Assembly (NCBI RefSeq): GCF_902788255.1
Contig: NZ_CADAJR010000013.1
Span: forward strand, 1 to 64,000
Length of the DNA stretch: 64,000 nucleotides
DNA from: an uncultured Methanobrevibacter sp.
Lineage (GTDB): Archaea; Methanobacteriota; Methanobacteria; Methanobacteriales; Methanobacteriaceae
Direction: 5' to 3'
A model generated the notes under the pieces. It did no database searches. It had not been told where the DNA came from and was given only the letters and a program-made list of their open reading frames with translations. A program made the position numbers and the translations under genes. Below, piece after piece: positions 46,695 through 56,215 of this stretch (positions are counted from its first letter, which is position 1; every line of letters starts with the position of its first letter).

Positions 46695-47270
46695 ATGGAA
46701 AGAAAATTTATCACATATTTCGAAAAACAGGGTGAAAACTACACAGACGACTTGATTAAATCCGTTAAAGACAAATTCGACGCTTCATGTGATGTAAAAA
46801 GGGTGCTGATAGCTTCATCAACAGGCGAATCCGCATTGAAATTGCATGCCGCATTGGACGACTTTGATGTTGAAATCATAAACGTTACCCATCACATGGG
46901 ATTCAGTGCCGAAAACGAGGCTGACATCACAGATGAAATGATTGAAAAGTTGGAAAAAGTCGGAATAAAGACATATATTGGTGCTCATGCCTTCAGTGGA
47001 GCTGCAAGAGGAGTGACCAATAAATATGGAGGTTTCTCTCCTTTGGATATTGTGGCAGATACATTGAGAATGTTCTCCCATGGTGTAAAGGTTTCAGCTG
47101 AAATTTCAATCATGGCGGCGGATGCCGGTCTGATTCCTGTTGGCGAAAAGATCATGGCAATCGGTGGAAGGGGCCACGGTGTTGATACTGCAGTCATTTT
47201 GACACCTGTAAACGCCAAGGACCTGTTCAACCTGAAGTTTCATGAGATAGTTGCAATGCCAAAAGAATGA
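46695..47270 (+). CDS. Stand-alone pyruvate-kinase C-terminal-domain-like protein
   Basis: The 191-residue protein resembles the alpha/beta C-terminal (allosteric) domain of pyruvate kinase: VKRVLIASSTGESALKLHAAL, DVEIINVTHHMGF, FSHGVKVSAEISIMAADAGLIPVGEKIMAIGGRGHGVDTAVILTPVNA. There is no catalytic barrel. Full-length pyruvate kinase is encoded separately at 62,980, so this is not a fragment of it. Such proteins are found in methanogens with unknown role; sugar-phosphate or nucleotide sensing is a guess. The start at 46,695 has TTAGGGGC upstream; an in-frame ATG nine codons earlier lacks this. Confidence 0.75.
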   Translation: MERKFITYFEKQGENYTDDLIKSVKDKFDASCDVKRVLIASSTGESALKLHAALDDFDVEIINVTHHMGFSAENEADITDEMIEKLEKVGIKTYIGAHAFSGAARGVTNKYGGFSPLDIVADTLRMFSHGVKVSAEISIMAADAGLIPVGEKIMAIGGRGHGVDTAVILTPVNAKDLFNLKFHEIVAMPKE

Positions 47271-47305
47271 TGAAATTATTTTTAATTTCGTCGAAATTTT
47301 TTCAT

Positions 47306-47317
47306 ATTTATATATAA
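47306..47317 (+). promoter_or_regulatory. ftsZ promoter
   Basis: TTTATATATAAT, preceded by a CGAAA BRE-like sequence at 47,292, lies about 80 bases before the GTG start of ftsZ. Confidence 0.5.
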
Positions 47318-47393
47318 TTAGTTGCATTTAAATATTAGTTATCATAGAAATATATAACAATATTTTTAAATAGCAGATATGTGGGGTTAATTT

Positions 47394-48530
47394 GTGAAAT
47401 TTATAGATGATGCAATCAAAGAATCCGAAGAAAGAATGGAAGAAAAAGCACCTGATAAACTCACATCTGACATTGATGATGAGCTTATAGGTATTATGAA
47501 AGGTGTTAAGACTAATATTTTTGTTGTTGGTGCTGGAGGAGCAGGTAACAATACCATCTCAAGATTAAATGAAATGGGTATCGAAGGTGCAACAACAATT
47601 GCAGTAAATACTGATGCTCAAGATTTATTTTACAGTCAATCCGGTACAAAAATCCTTTTAGGTAGACAAACCTCCAAAGGTTTAGGTGCAGGAGGAGAAC
47701 CATCAGTAGGTGAAGAATGCGCTGAAGAAAGTGAAGATGAAATCAGAGAAGAATTAGAAGGCGCAGACATGGTTTTCGTCACCTGTGGTCTTGGTGGAGG
47801 AACCGGAACCGGTTCAGCACCAATCATCGCTAAAATCGCTAAAAAATTAGGTGCATTGACTGTTGCTGTAGCTACCTTACCATTTTCTGCTGAAGGAATT
47901 AGAAGAAGAGAAAATGCAGATCAGGGTTTGGAAAAACTTTACGAAGCTGCAGACACTGTAATTATTATTCCTAATGATAAACTATTAGAAGTCGCACCAA
48001 ACTTGCCTTTAAATAAGGCATTCATGGTTTCCGATGAAATCCTAGGAAGAGCTGTTAAAGGAATTACTGAACTGATTACCAAGAAAGGTCTGGTCAGTCT
48101 TGACTTTGCTGATATCAGAAGTATCATGAGTGGCTCTGGAATGGCTATGATTGGTATGGGAGAATCAGATTCTGGCGACAGAGCATTAGAATCTGTACAT
48201 GAAGCATTAAGCAGCCCATTATTAGATATCGACATTTCAAATGCTACCGGGGCTCTGGTTAACATTTCAGGTAGTTCTGACTTAACTTTACATGAAGCTG
48301 AAAAAATCGTCCAAGTTGTTGCTGACAAACTTGATCCTGAAGCAAACATCATTTGGGGTACTCAAATTGATGAAAGTCTTCAAAATACTGTTAGGACCAC
48401 TGTTGTTGTTTCAGGTATTACTGACAACTATAAAGCAGATGACACTCAAGATATTGATTATATCGATGAGAGTGAAGAATCTGAAACCACCAGTGATGAA
48501 TTAGATGATTTTATTGATGGAATTTTCTAA
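47394..48530 (+). CDS. ftsZ: Cell division protein FtsZ
   Basis: FtsZ is the tubulin-like GTPase of the division ring. The 378-residue protein has [15 protein letters not shown], the tubulin signature [12 protein letters not shown] near residue 130, and the T7 region with [23 protein letters not shown] 35-residue N-terminal arm and an acidic C-terminal tail ([16 protein letters not shown]...DDFIDGIF) flank the core; the tail end probably binds partners such as SepF. Start is GTG, preceded by GGGGTT. It heads a segment with secE and the ribosomal operon, typical of Methanobacteriales. Confidence 0.96.
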   Translation: MKFIDDAIKESEERMEEKAPDKLTSDIDDELIGIMKGVKTNIFVVGAGGAGNNTISRLNEMGIEGATTIAVNTDAQDLFYSQSGTKILLGRQTSKGLGAGGEPSVGEECAEESEDEIREELEGADMVFVTCGLGGGTGTGSAPIIAKIAKKLGALTVAVATLPFSAEGIRRRENADQGLEKLYEAADTVIIIPNDKLLEVAPNLPLNKAFMVSDEILGRAVKGITELITKKGLVSLDFADIRSIMSGSGMAMIGMGESDSGDRALESVHEALSSPLLDIDISNATGALVNISGSSDLTLHEAEKIVQVVADKLDPEANIIWGTQIDESLQNTVRTTVVVSGITDNYKADDTQDIDYIDESEESETTSDELDDFIDGIF

Positions 48531-48641
48531 TTCTATCTTTTTTATTTTTTGTAATAATGCAAAGATTTATTAATGTTTAAGTTATAAATTATCTTATTAC
48601 AATTATTTTATTATTATCAATTTTTTAATTTAGGTATTCAA

Positions 48642-48821
48642 ATGAATGTACAAGAAGATTTTGACAAATTTATAAAAGATGCAAAAAGAGTATTAAAAGT
48701 ATCAAGAAAACCTGATGCTAATGAATATGTCGATTTAGCCAAAATTTCTGCTTTAGGAGTAGTTGTTGTTGGTGGTATCGGTTATATCATAGTTTGTTTA
48801 GGTTCCTTAATTGGTATCTAA
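48642..48821 (+). CDS. secE: Protein translocase subunit SecE (Sec61 gamma)
   Basis: A short 59-residue frame encodes an amphipathic N-terminal half (QEDFDKFIKDAKRVLKVSRKPDANEYVDLAKIS) followed by one membrane span (residues about 36-57). This is the exact layout of archaeal SecE/Sec61-gamma, which stabilises the SecY channel. Position between ftsZ and spt5 is the usual archaeal context, supporting the call. A TATA-like AGTTATAAATTATC lies near 48,583; the AGGTAT upstream of the ATG is a modest ribosome-binding site. Confidence 0.9.
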   Translation: MNVQEDFDKFIKDAKRVLKVSRKPDANEYVDLAKISALGVVVVGGIGYIIVCLGSLIGI

Positions 48822-48904
48822 AACCAATTTCTTATTTTTTTGATCCAATTTTAATTTTTTTTGTTGCATTATTTTTTTCTCAAAAAATATATTTTTTTTG
48901 AAAA

Positions 48905-48996
48905 CTTTTATATAGTATGATTAATCATAAATATTAATATTATAGAAATCTTATTTTTCAGAATTTTCTATCTGGAAATAATGGCTTTTATAATAT
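48905..48996 (+). promoter_or_regulatory. Promoter region of spt5-rpl11
   Basis: Two TATA-like boxes, TTTTATATAG (48,907-48,916) and CTTTTATAATATT (48,985-48,997), lie in the 235-base gap before spt5. The second gives a leader of about 40 bases. Confidence 0.45.
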
Positions 48997-49056
48997 TTTT
49001 AACTTAATGTATGATTTTATTAACTAGAAAAAACTTTAAAAATAGGTGAATTTTTA

Positions 49057-49527
49057 ATGGAAGATACTAACAGTTCCATATATGCTCTTAAGACCTCTGC
49101 AGGTCAAGAAAGAAATGTTGCCAGACTTCTAGCACGTAAAGCTAGAACCATTGATGGCATAGGCATTTCATCAATTCTTGTTCCAGAATCTTTAAAAGGA
49201 TATATCTTAGTTGAATCTTCAACCAAAATAGATCTCAGAAACCCTGACTTAAAGGTACAACATTTAAGAGGGGTTGTTGAAGGTAGTGTTGGAATTACCT
49301 TCGAAGAAGTAAAAAGATTCTTAAAGCCAGAACCTATTATTTCCTCAATCCAAAAAGGAAGTATTGTTGAGCTTATTTCTGGTCCATTTAAAGGTGAAAG
49401 AGCAAAAGTGGTTCGTATTGATGAATCACGTGAAGAAGTCGTTCTTGAGTTAATAGAAGCGGCAGTACCTATTCCGGTTACTGTAAAAGCTGATCAAATT
49501 AGAATAATTCAAAAGGAGGCTGACTGA
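49057..49527 (+). CDS. spt5: Transcription elongation factor Spt5
   Basis: The 156-residue protein is the archaeal NusG/Spt5 homologue, with an N-terminal NGN domain ([22 protein letters not shown]...[16 protein letters not shown]) and a C-terminal KOW domain ([23 protein letters not shown]). It clamps DNA in RNA polymerase and increases processivity. Its TGA stop overlaps the L11 start (TGATG), so translation is coupled. SecE-Spt5-L11-L1-L10-L12 is the conserved archaeal gene order. Confidence 0.95.
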   Translation: MEDTNSSIYALKTSAGQERNVARLLARKARTIDGIGISSILVPESLKGYILVESSTKIDLRNPDLKVQHLRGVVEGSVGITFEEVKRFLKPEPIISSIQKGSIVELISGPFKGERAKVVRIDESREEVVLELIEAAVPIPVTVKADQIRIIQKEAD

Positions 49528-50009
49528 TGGCTAAAGATACAGTCGAAGTTCTTATCGAAGGTGGAACCGCTACTCCAGGACCACCATTAGGACCTGCTTT
49601 AGGACCTCTCGGTATTAACATGATGCAAGTTGTTGAAGAAATCAACAAAAAAAGTGCTGACTTTGCAGGAATGAAAGTACCTGTAATCATCAGTGTTGAC
49701 AGAGATACCAAAGAATTCGAAATTGAAATTGGTACTCCACCAACCACTGCACTCATCATGGAAGAATTAGGCATCGAAAAAGCTTCTCATGAACCAGGTT
49801 TAGACATCATCAATGATGTCCCTATCGAAACCGCTTTAAAAATCGCTAGAATGAAATTCGATTCATTACTCGCTAACGATTACAAAGCAGGCGTCAAAGA
49901 AGTTATGGGAACCTGTGTAAGTATGGGATTATCTGTTGATGGTAAAGACCCAAGAGAAGCACAAAAAGACGTAGATGCTGGAGTATACGACGATATTTTA
50001 TTAGAATAA
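49527..50009 (+). CDS. rpl11: 50S ribosomal protein L11
   Basis: The 160-residue L11 (uL11) has the N-terminal [43 protein letters not shown] and the C-terminal rRNA-binding domain ([35 protein letters not shown]). It forms the GTPase-centre base with the stalk proteins encoded downstream. The start overlaps the spt5 stop. A gap of about 180 bases with hairpins separates it from L1. Confidence 0.97.
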   Translation: MAKDTVEVLIEGGTATPGPPLGPALGPLGINMMQVVEEINKKSADFAGMKVPVIISVDRDTKEFEIEIGTPPTTALIMEELGIEKASHEPGLDIINDVPIETALKIARMKFDSLLANDYKAGVKEVMGTCVSMGLSVDGKDPREAQKDVDAGVYDDILLE

Positions 50010-50045
50010 ATATTGTCCTTTAAAATTTAAATTAAGTTAATAAAT

Positions 50046-50182
50046 ACAGTGTATATGATGTTATAATTAAGTTTATAATTGATATACTGTTTTTAATTCA
50101 TGCAATCGTTTAAGAATTTTTTTCTTGTAATCGATACTCATGAAACCGAAAAAAATATCCAATGAACATACGTTCATGGGGG
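50046..50182 (+). promoter_or_regulatory. Structured leader of L1, candidate L1 autoregulatory site
   Basis: Between L11 and L1 lie a long AT-rich stem ACAGTGTATAT...ATATACTGT followed by five Ts (50,046-50,095), an A/T stem AAGAA-TTCTT flanked by ATCG / CGAT (about 50,104-50,133), and a 6-bp hairpin ATGAAC-ATAC-GTTCAT (50,162-50,177) just before GGGGGATGAAT. L1 represses its own mRNA in methanogens by binding an rRNA-like leader structure (established for Methanococcus). That this is the site is inference. Confidence 0.4.
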
Positions 50183-50188
50183 ATGAAT

Positions 50189-50827
50189 ATGACACAAGAT
50201 GTAGTTAACGCGGTGAAGGAGGCTAAAGAACAATCTAAGCCGAGAAACTTCACTGAGTCCGTAGATATTATTATTAATATCCGTGACTTAGATGTCAAAA
50301 AACCAGAAAATAGGTTTAATGAGGAAGTTACTCTTCCTAACGGCCGTGGCAAAGATGTTAAAATCGGAGTCATTGCTGATGGGGAACTCATTGTTCAAGC
50401 TAAAAATGCTGGTCTTGACGTTGTAATTAACAAACAGGATTTAGAAGAGTTCGGAAAAGACAGAAAAGCAGCTAAAAAAATGGCTAACTCTGTTGATTTC
50501 TTAGTAGCTCAAGCTGATATGATGCCACTCGTAGGTAGATTCCTCGGTCCAGTTTTAGGTCCACGTGGAAAAATGCCTAAACCAGTGCCAGCAAGTATCA
50601 AATTAGATCCTCTTTTAGAAAGATTACAAAGTACTGTCAAAGTAGGTGTAAAACAACAACCAAGTATTCAGATTGTTGTTGGAAGCCAAGACATGTCAGA
50701 CGAGGATATAGCTGAAAATGTGGAAACTGTTCTAACAGTCTTAGACCGCAATTTAGAAAAAGGAAGAAGTCAAATAAAGTCCATGTTTATTAAAACAACT
50801 ATGGGACCAGTAGTGAGGGTGATCTAA
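50189..50827 (+). CDS. rpl1: 50S ribosomal protein L1
   Basis: The 212-residue L1 (uL1) opens [15 protein letters not shown] and has [42 protein letters not shown], and [21 protein letters not shown], all typical of archaeal L1. It binds the 23S rRNA L1 stalk and usually represses its own operon. I choose 50,189 because it matches the Methanothermobacter L1 start; two in-frame ATGs at 50,162 and 50,183 lie in the leader hairpin. The stop overlaps the L10 start (TAATG). Confidence 0.96.
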   Translation: MTQDVVNAVKEAKEQSKPRNFTESVDIIINIRDLDVKKPENRFNEEVTLPNGRGKDVKIGVIADGELIVQAKNAGLDVVINKQDLEEFGKDRKAAKKMANSVDFLVAQADMMPLVGRFLGPVLGPRGKMPKPVPASIKLDPLLERLQSTVKVGVKQQPSIQIVVGSQDMSDEDIAENVETVLTVLDRNLEKGRSQIKSMFIKTTMGPVVRVI

Positions 50828-51837
50828 TGGCTCATGTTGCTGAATGGAAAAAGGAAGAAGTTAAAGAGCTAATCGGTTTAATCGGTCAATACGATGTAAT
50901 CGGTATTGTTGACTTAATGAACATTCCTGCTAAACAGCTCCAAGAAATGAGAAAATCATTAAATGGTAAAGCTGTTATCAGAATGTCCAAGAAAAACCTT
51001 ATTGATTTAGCTTTTGAAGATTGCAATGCTGAAAAAACCAACATTGTTGATTTGTCTGAACATATGGATGGTCAAGTTGCACTTATCGCAACTGAAATGA
51101 ACCCTTTCAAATTATACAAAATATTAGAAGACAGCAAAACCTCAGCTCCTGCAAAACCAGGATCTATTGCAACTGATGATATTATTGTACCTGAAGGGGA
51201 CACCGGTTTTGAACCAGGTCCATTCTTAGGTGAATTACAACAAGTCGGAATTCCTGCAAAAATTGACAAAGGAAAAATATGCGTTCAAAAAGAAACTGTT
51301 GTAGTAGCAGCTGGTGAAGAAGTATCCAAACAAGTTGCAGCAACATTATCAAGAATGGATATTAATCCTATGGAAGTAGGAATTGATTTAAAAGCAGTAT
51401 ATGAAGAAGGATCTGTTTATACTTCTGATTTACTAGCAATCGATGAAGAACAAACATTAGCTGACGTACAAAATGCATTCAGAAATGCATTCAACTTATC
51501 TGTTAACGCAGCTATCCCTACTGATGAAACTATTTCCACTATCATTACTCTTGCATACACCAGAGCAATCAATGTCGGTGTAGAAGCAGCTATAATGACT
51601 TCCGAAACTTCAGAACCAATCATTGGTTTAGCACAAGCTAAGATGTTAGCATTAGCATCCGAAGTTGCAGATGCACCTGGTGCTATTGACGATGAATTAG
51701 CTGAAAAACTTTCCAATGTTGCTGTAGCAGCTGCTCCAGTAGTAGAAGAAGTTGTTGAAGAAGAAGAGGAAGAAGAGGAAGAAGAAGAAAGTAGTGAAGA
51801 AGAAGCAGCAGCTGGGTTAGGAGCTCTCTTCGGGTAA
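50827..51837 (+). CDS. rpl10: 50S ribosomal protein L10 (P0)
   Basis: The 336-residue P0 (uL10) has the rRNA-binding N-terminal domain ([38 protein letters not shown]), an insertion domain, the L12-dimer binding helices, and a highly acidic hinge ending in [12 protein letters not shown]. The tail matches that of L12 and recruits translation factors. It starts at the overlapping ATG of the L1 stop and is followed 61 bases later by L12. Confidence 0.97.
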   Translation: MAHVAEWKKEEVKELIGLIGQYDVIGIVDLMNIPAKQLQEMRKSLNGKAVIRMSKKNLIDLAFEDCNAEKTNIVDLSEHMDGQVALIATEMNPFKLYKILEDSKTSAPAKPGSIATDDIIVPEGDTGFEPGPFLGELQQVGIPAKIDKGKICVQKETVVVAAGEEVSKQVAATLSRMDINPMEVGIDLKAVYEEGSVYTSDLLAIDEEQTLADVQNAFRNAFNLSVNAAIPTDETISTIITLAYTRAINVGVEAAIMTSETSEPIIGLAQAKMLALASEVADAPGAIDDELAEKLSNVAVAAAPVVEEVVEEEEEEEEEEESSEEEAAAGLGALFG

Positions 51838-51898
51838 ATTAATTTAAAATTTTTATTATTATAAAAAACTAACACTTTAAAAAATTAATGGTGATAAC

Positions 51899-52204
51899 AT
51901 GGAATACATATATGCGGCAATGATTTTGCACAGTGCAGAAAAAGATATTAACGAAGAAAATGTTAAAAGTATTATTGAAGCAGCAGGAATTGAAGCTGAT
52001 GATGCTAGAATCAAAGCTTTAATCGCAGCTTTAGAAGACGTTGACATCGACGAAGCTATGGAAACTACTGCAATGGCAGCAGCAGCACCTGCAGCTGCAC
52101 CTGCAGCAGCTGAAGCAGCTGAAGAAGAAGAGGAAGAAGAAGAGGAAGAAGAAGAAGCTTCTGAAGAAGAAGCAGCAGCTGGATTAGGTGCTCTCTTCGG
52201 ATAG
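51899..52204 (+). CDS. rpl12: 50S ribosomal protein L12 (P1)
   Basis: The 101-residue P1-type stalk protein begins [32 protein letters not shown] (dimerisation domain), followed by an alanine-rich hinge, a run of glutamates and [12 protein letters not shown], which is the conserved archaeal tail that binds aEF1A/aEF2. GGTGATAAC precedes the start. It ends the ribosomal operon, with a strong terminator right at its stop. Confidence 0.97.
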   Translation: MEYIYAAMILHSAEKDINEENVKSIIEAAGIEADDARIKALIAALEDVDIDEAMETTAMAAAAPAAAPAAAEAAEEEEEEEEEEEEASEEEAAAGLGALFG

Positions 52205-52238
52205 ATTTTTTAAATCTATCACCTTTCTTTTTTTTATT
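52200..52238 (+). terminator. Terminator of the ribosomal operon
   Basis: A perfect 9-bp stem (GATAGATTT / AAATCTATC, 3-base loop) overlapping the L12 stop codon is followed by C-rich then T-rich sequence with an 8-T run. Confidence 0.75.
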
Positions 52239-52385
52239 TTTCTTTTTGATCAACGAACTGACTATTTTTTTAAAAGCTTATTTTTTCAAATTTATAACAA
52301 AACCGTTTTTTTGCCGATTTTTCATTAATTATTTATTAGTCAAAAAACATATTTTATACTAATAAATTATTTAGAACTGATTTAT

Positions 52386-55076
52386 ATGGTAGAAATTTTT
52401 GACGAACTTGGTTATAAAAAACAAACTTGTAAAACTTGCGGACAGGAGTTTTACTCACAAGTCGACCGTGACACCTGTGGGGACGCTCCATGTGATGAGT
52501 ACGAGTTTATTGCAAATCCTGCAACCGACAAACCGTACAACTTATATGAAATCCAGAAAGTTTTTAGAGAATTTTTAGAAAGCGAAGGACACACTCATGT
52601 CCACAGATATCCCGTTCTTGCCAAAAGGTGGAGGGATGATGTATTTCTGGTTGGCGCATCCATTTTCTGTTTCCAGCCTTGGATTACCTCAGGTCTTGTT
52701 AAGCCGCCGGCTAACCCAATCGAAATGGCTCAGCCTTCAATCAGACTCAACGATGTTGATAATGTCGGACGTACAGGAAGACACATGACCTGCTTTACAA
52801 TGGGAACCCACACTGTAATCAACAAGGAAGATGACTTCATCTACTGGGAAGACAGAACCATTGAACTGTGCCACAAATTCTTTGAACATATAGGCATCAA
52901 CACCGAAGAGATAACATTCATCAAATCCTGGTGGAGTGGTGGAGGTAATGAAGGTCCATGTTATGAGGTATGCTGCCGTGGAGTGGAACTCGCTACCCTT
53001 GTATTCATCCAATATGAAACCCTTGAAGACGGATCCAAAAAGGAAATTCCTATCAAGGTTGTGGATACCGGTTACGGACTTGAACGTATCGCATGGATTT
53101 CACAGGGAACCCCAACAGCATACGATGCATGTTTCGCACCTGTGGTTGACAAGCTCAAGGAGTTGACAGGTGTTGAAATCAATGAGGACATTCAGGGAAG
53201 AAACGCCCAGATTGCAGGTATGATGGATATTGAGGATATCGGGGATTTAAAAGAGTTAAGACAACAGGTTGCTGACAGTCTTGATTTGACACTTGAGGAA
53301 TATCTGAAGGCCGCCGAACCTATGGAAGCGATCTATATCATAGCAGACCATACCAGATGTCTGGCATTCATGATTGCCGACGGTATCATTCCGTCAAACG
53401 TCAAGGAAGGTTACCTTGCAAGACTTGTTTTGAGAAGAACCATCCGTTTCATGAAGGAATTGGACATGAAGGAATCTCTTGCAGACGTAATGGCAATTCA
53501 ACTGGATTTCCTATCAAAATTCTACCCTGAAATTCGTGATTCAGAAGAACATATCATGAACATCATCACTTTAGAGGAAGAAAGATATGCATCAACAGTC
53601 AAAAAAGGTAAAAGCATCGTTAAAAGAGCAATCAAAAGGCTTAAAAAAGAAGGAAAATCAGAAATGCCTCTTGAAATGCTCATTGACTTGTATGATGCTC
53701 ACGGTATGCCTCCAGAAACTGTTGTTGAAATGGCAGGCGATGACTTTACCGTAAATGTTCCTGACAACTTCTTTACCCAGGTTGCAGGAGCACACGAAAA
53801 GGACACCTCCAACAAGAAGTCCACATTCAAAGTTGACTATCCTGAAACAGACTTACTGTTCTATAAAGATTTCTACCAAGAAGAATTTGAAGCTGAAGTT
53901 TTAGGACTGGTTGAAAAGGATGGGGACAAATGCCTAATCTTTGATAAAACAACATTCTATCCTGAAGGAGGAGGTCAACCTTCCGATATCGGTGAAGTTT
54001 CCATTGATGGAAATGCATTTAAAATAAAACATGCTGAAAAGATAGACAATGTTGTGCTGCATCATGTGGATGGAGACATAACTGATGATGTTGTCGGCAA
54101 GAATGCCACTGGTAAAATCGATTGGAACAGAAGAATAACCCTTGCACGCCACCACACAGGAACTCACCTTGTTATTGCGGCTGCAAGAAAAGTCCTCGGT
54201 CAGCACATTTGGCAGGCAGGTTCACAAAACGAGCTCACACGTGCACGTATTGACCTTTCACACTACAAACGTATCACTCAAGAGGAGCTAAACGAAATCG
54301 AGAAGCTTGCAAACGAATACGTGATGCAGAACATCGAACTCGACATCAAGTTCCACACCCGTGACGAGGCACAGGAACTATACGGATTCGTGCTCTACCA
54401 GGGTGGTATCGTACCGGGCAAAATGATTCGTGTCGTTAAAATCCCTGGCGTTGACGTGCAGGCATGTGCAGGAACACATGTGATGAGAACCGGTGTTGTT
54501 GGACCGATTAAAATCAACAAGACCGAAAGGGTGCAGGACGGTGTTGAAAGGATTGACTTTTCAGCAGGTCTTGCAGCAATCGATTCCATGCAGCACGATT
54601 CAGAGCTTTTACGTGAAAGTTCAGGAATATTCAAGGTTGAAAACGACCAGCTGCCTAAAACCTGTGACAGATTCTTCTCCGAATGGAAGGCACAGAAAAA
54701 TGAAATCGACCGTCTGAAATCCGAAATCGCATCATTGAAGATGAACTCTCTTGCAGATGAGTATGATGAAATCAACGGTTTGAAGGTTGTCCATCAATTG
54801 ATTGAGGCAGACTTCAAGGAACTTCAAAAGATGGCAACCGACTTTACAGACAACGGCAAGGCAGATGTTGTCATCATGGGAAACAATGATGGTAAAATCG
54901 TTGGTGCAGCTTCACAAAATGCCATTGACAGTGGAGTCAAGATCAATGAAATCATCAAGACTGCTGCAGGTGTTTTAGGTGGTGGCGGTGGAGGCCGTCT
55001 GACCTTGGCACAGGGTGCAGGTAAGAATGCAGACAAGATGGATGAAGCTATCCAGACTGCAGTTGATTTAATTTAA
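52386..55076 (+). CDS. alaS: Alanyl-tRNA synthetase (archaeal type)
   Basis: The 896-residue class II synthetase has an archaeal N-terminal zinc-like region (CKTCGQEFYSQVDRDTCGDAPC, residues 15-36), the catalytic core with HRYPVLAKRWRDDVFLVGASIFCFQPW, an editing domain with HHTGTHL near 590 and CAGTH near 695, and a C-terminal Ala/DHHA1 domain with GGGGGGRLTLAQGAG. It charges tRNA-Ala and clears mischarged Ser/Gly. A TATA box TTTTATACTAATA lies about 30 bases before the ATG, so transcription starts close to the start codon. Confidence 0.96.
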   Translation: MVEIFDELGYKKQTCKTCGQEFYSQVDRDTCGDAPCDEYEFIANPATDKPYNLYEIQKVFREFLESEGHTHVHRYPVLAKRWRDDVFLVGASIFCFQPWITSGLVKPPANPIEMAQPSIRLNDVDNVGRTGRHMTCFTMGTHTVINKEDDFIYWEDRTIELCHKFFEHIGINTEEITFIKSWWSGGGNEGPCYEVCCRGVELATLVFIQYETLEDGSKKEIPIKVVDTGYGLERIAWISQGTPTAYDACFAPVVDKLKELTGVEINEDIQGRNAQIAGMMDIEDIGDLKELRQQVADSLDLTLEEYLKAAEPMEAIYIIADHTRCLAFMIADGIIPSNVKEGYLARLVLRRTIRFMKELDMKESLADVMAIQLDFLSKFYPEIRDSEEHIMNIITLEEERYASTVKKGKSIVKRAIKRLKKEGKSEMPLEMLIDLYDAHGMPPETVVEMAGDDFTVNVPDNFFTQVAGAHEKDTSNKKSTFKVDYPETDLLFYKDFYQEEFEAEVLGLVEKDGDKCLIFDKTTFYPEGGGQPSDIGEVSIDGNAFKIKHAEKIDNVVLHHVDGDITDDVVGKNATGKIDWNRRITLARHHTGTHLVIAAARKVLGQHIWQAGSQNELTRARIDLSHYKRITQEELNEIEKLANEYVMQNIELDIKFHTRDEAQELYGFVLYQGGIVPGKMIRVVKIPGVDVQACAGTHVMRTGVVGPIKINKTERVQDGVERIDFSAGLAAIDSMQHDSELLRESSGIFKVENDQLPKTCDRFFSEWKAQKNEIDRLKSEIASLKMNSLADEYDEINGLKVVHQLIEADFKELQKMATDFTDNGKADVVIMGNNDGKIVGAASQNAIDSGVKINEIIKTAAGVLGGGGGGRLTLAQGAGKNADKMDEAIQTAVDLI

Positions 55077-55108
55077 AGGGATTATTATCCTTTATTTCTT
55101 TTTTTTTT
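55075..55108 (+). terminator. Terminator after alaS
   Basis: AAAGGGAT-TATT-ATCCTTT forms a 7-bp stem with a single bulged G over the stop codon and is followed by a T-rich run to 55,108. Confidence 0.6.
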
Positions 55109-55281
55109 AATTTTCGATTTTTTTTTAATTATAAATACTTTTTTGAAGTGTGATTTTGTGTTTTTTCGCACTTGGGCAATTTAGATATGTTTTGGAGTAT
55201 TAACTTATTTTGTGTATGGTTTTAATGAAAATTATTAATAGTTAATTTTTACATACATAACAAATTGAAAGTGATGATTTA

Positions 55282-55612
55282 ATGGCAGAATATAGCTTTT
55301 GTGAAGGAGATAAAATACTTCAAAATTTAATTAAATCTGAGGATAAAAATAAAATGTATATTTTAACTCCTCATTTAAAATCTAGGGCTAATTTAAGAAA
55401 AATTGACATTGATTATATTAAAAAGATGCTTTTAACGCAAGAACCGCTTGGTGTATTGTCCAGTAGGAAAAAATAGATTTAAAATTTTTTATCCAAGTGA
55501 AAATGACCCCTACTTTGATTTAATCATTGTCATTGCGATTGATGATGATCAAAAAATTATAGGGGTTACAACATATGAAGATATAATAAGTCATAGGGAG
55601 GGAATAAAATGA
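55282..55612 (+). pseudogene. DUF4258-like toxin gene, interrupted by a +1 frameshift
   Basis: The first frame (55,282-55,476) encodes 64 residues: LTPHLKSRANLRKIDIDYIKKMLL, then stops after SSRKK. The next frame continues without gap as NRFKIFYPSENDPYFDLIIVIAIDDD, then IIGVTTYEDIISHREGIK, ending at 55,612. Joined, the two halves make a 109-110-residue DUF4258-like protein (His...Arg...Arg, then DLIxVI and VTTY). The break is at a run of six As (55,468-55,473): one A less restores the frame. The end overlaps the next gene's ATG (ATGA), as in a coupled toxin-antitoxin operon. It may be a dead gene, phase-variable, or a sequencing error. Confidence 0.65.
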
Positions 55613-55974
55613 TTAGGAAAGAATTTAAAGTAACAACTGAATATGAGGAATCATTGGACATTTATACCATCACTGTAGATGAAGATTTTGAATTTGGTAA
55701 ATCATTAGAGGTAGAAGATGGCGTTATTTTGGATTTTGATAAAAATAATATTCCCATATCCATTGAAATTTTAGATATTTCTAAACGTTTAGATATTGAA
55801 AAAAAGGAAGTTGCTTCCTCAACTATTGACATGAAGATTGTTTGCACTGGTGAACTACTGGAAATATCAATTGTATTTGTCTATATGGTTCATGATGAGA
55901 AATTTGAAAAAACTATTGACTCAAAGCTAATTAACACATTTGAAGTTCCTCAAATTGAATTGGCTACCGCATAG
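55609..55974 (+). CDS. DUF2283-like antitoxin candidate
   Basis: The 121-residue protein has the DUF2283 pattern: a strand pair around YEESLDIYTITVDEDF, then SLEVEDGVILDFDKNNIPISIEILDISKRL. DUF2283 proteins are often encoded after DUF4258 toxins, as antitoxins. A second strand-rich half (STIDMKIVCTGELLEISIVFVYMVHDEKFEKTIDSKLINTF) is not typical and makes it longer than usual. The start overlaps the end of the shifted toxin frame, and GGGAGGGAAT is its ribosome-binding site. The antitoxin seems intact while the toxin is broken. Confidence 0.68.
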   Translation: MIRKEFKVTTEYEESLDIYTITVDEDFEFGKSLEVEDGVILDFDKNNIPISIEILDISKRLDIEKKEVASSTIDMKIVCTGELLEISIVFVYMVHDEKFEKTIDSKLINTFEVPQIELATA

Positions 55975-56215
55975 GTAGTTTCAAACATTATTATTTTTGA
56001 GTTAATTCATTCTTTTCAATAACAACACTTGAAGCAGTTTGGATACTGTAAGACAAATTTAAAAAATTATATTGATGTTATTCTGTGGATTTAATCCATT
56101 ACATTAATTTTATAAGTAAGTAAGCTTAAAAATTATACTTGCTGTTATATTTAAAAACTAGTATTGAAGGGATTGCTATTTTTTTCAGCGTGTACTAAAA
56201 TTAAGAGTTGTTTAA

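Noticed and set aside
51740-52200. Repeat shared by the ends of L10 and L12
   Set aside because: The acidic run and [10 protein letters not shown] tail are the normal shared stalk-protein C-terminus of archaea, not a mobile repeat.
55975-56215. Possible RNA gene in the 240-base gap before thiI
   Set aside because: Only a short TGGATTTAATCCA palindrome and AT-rich sequence; no convincing structure or frame.
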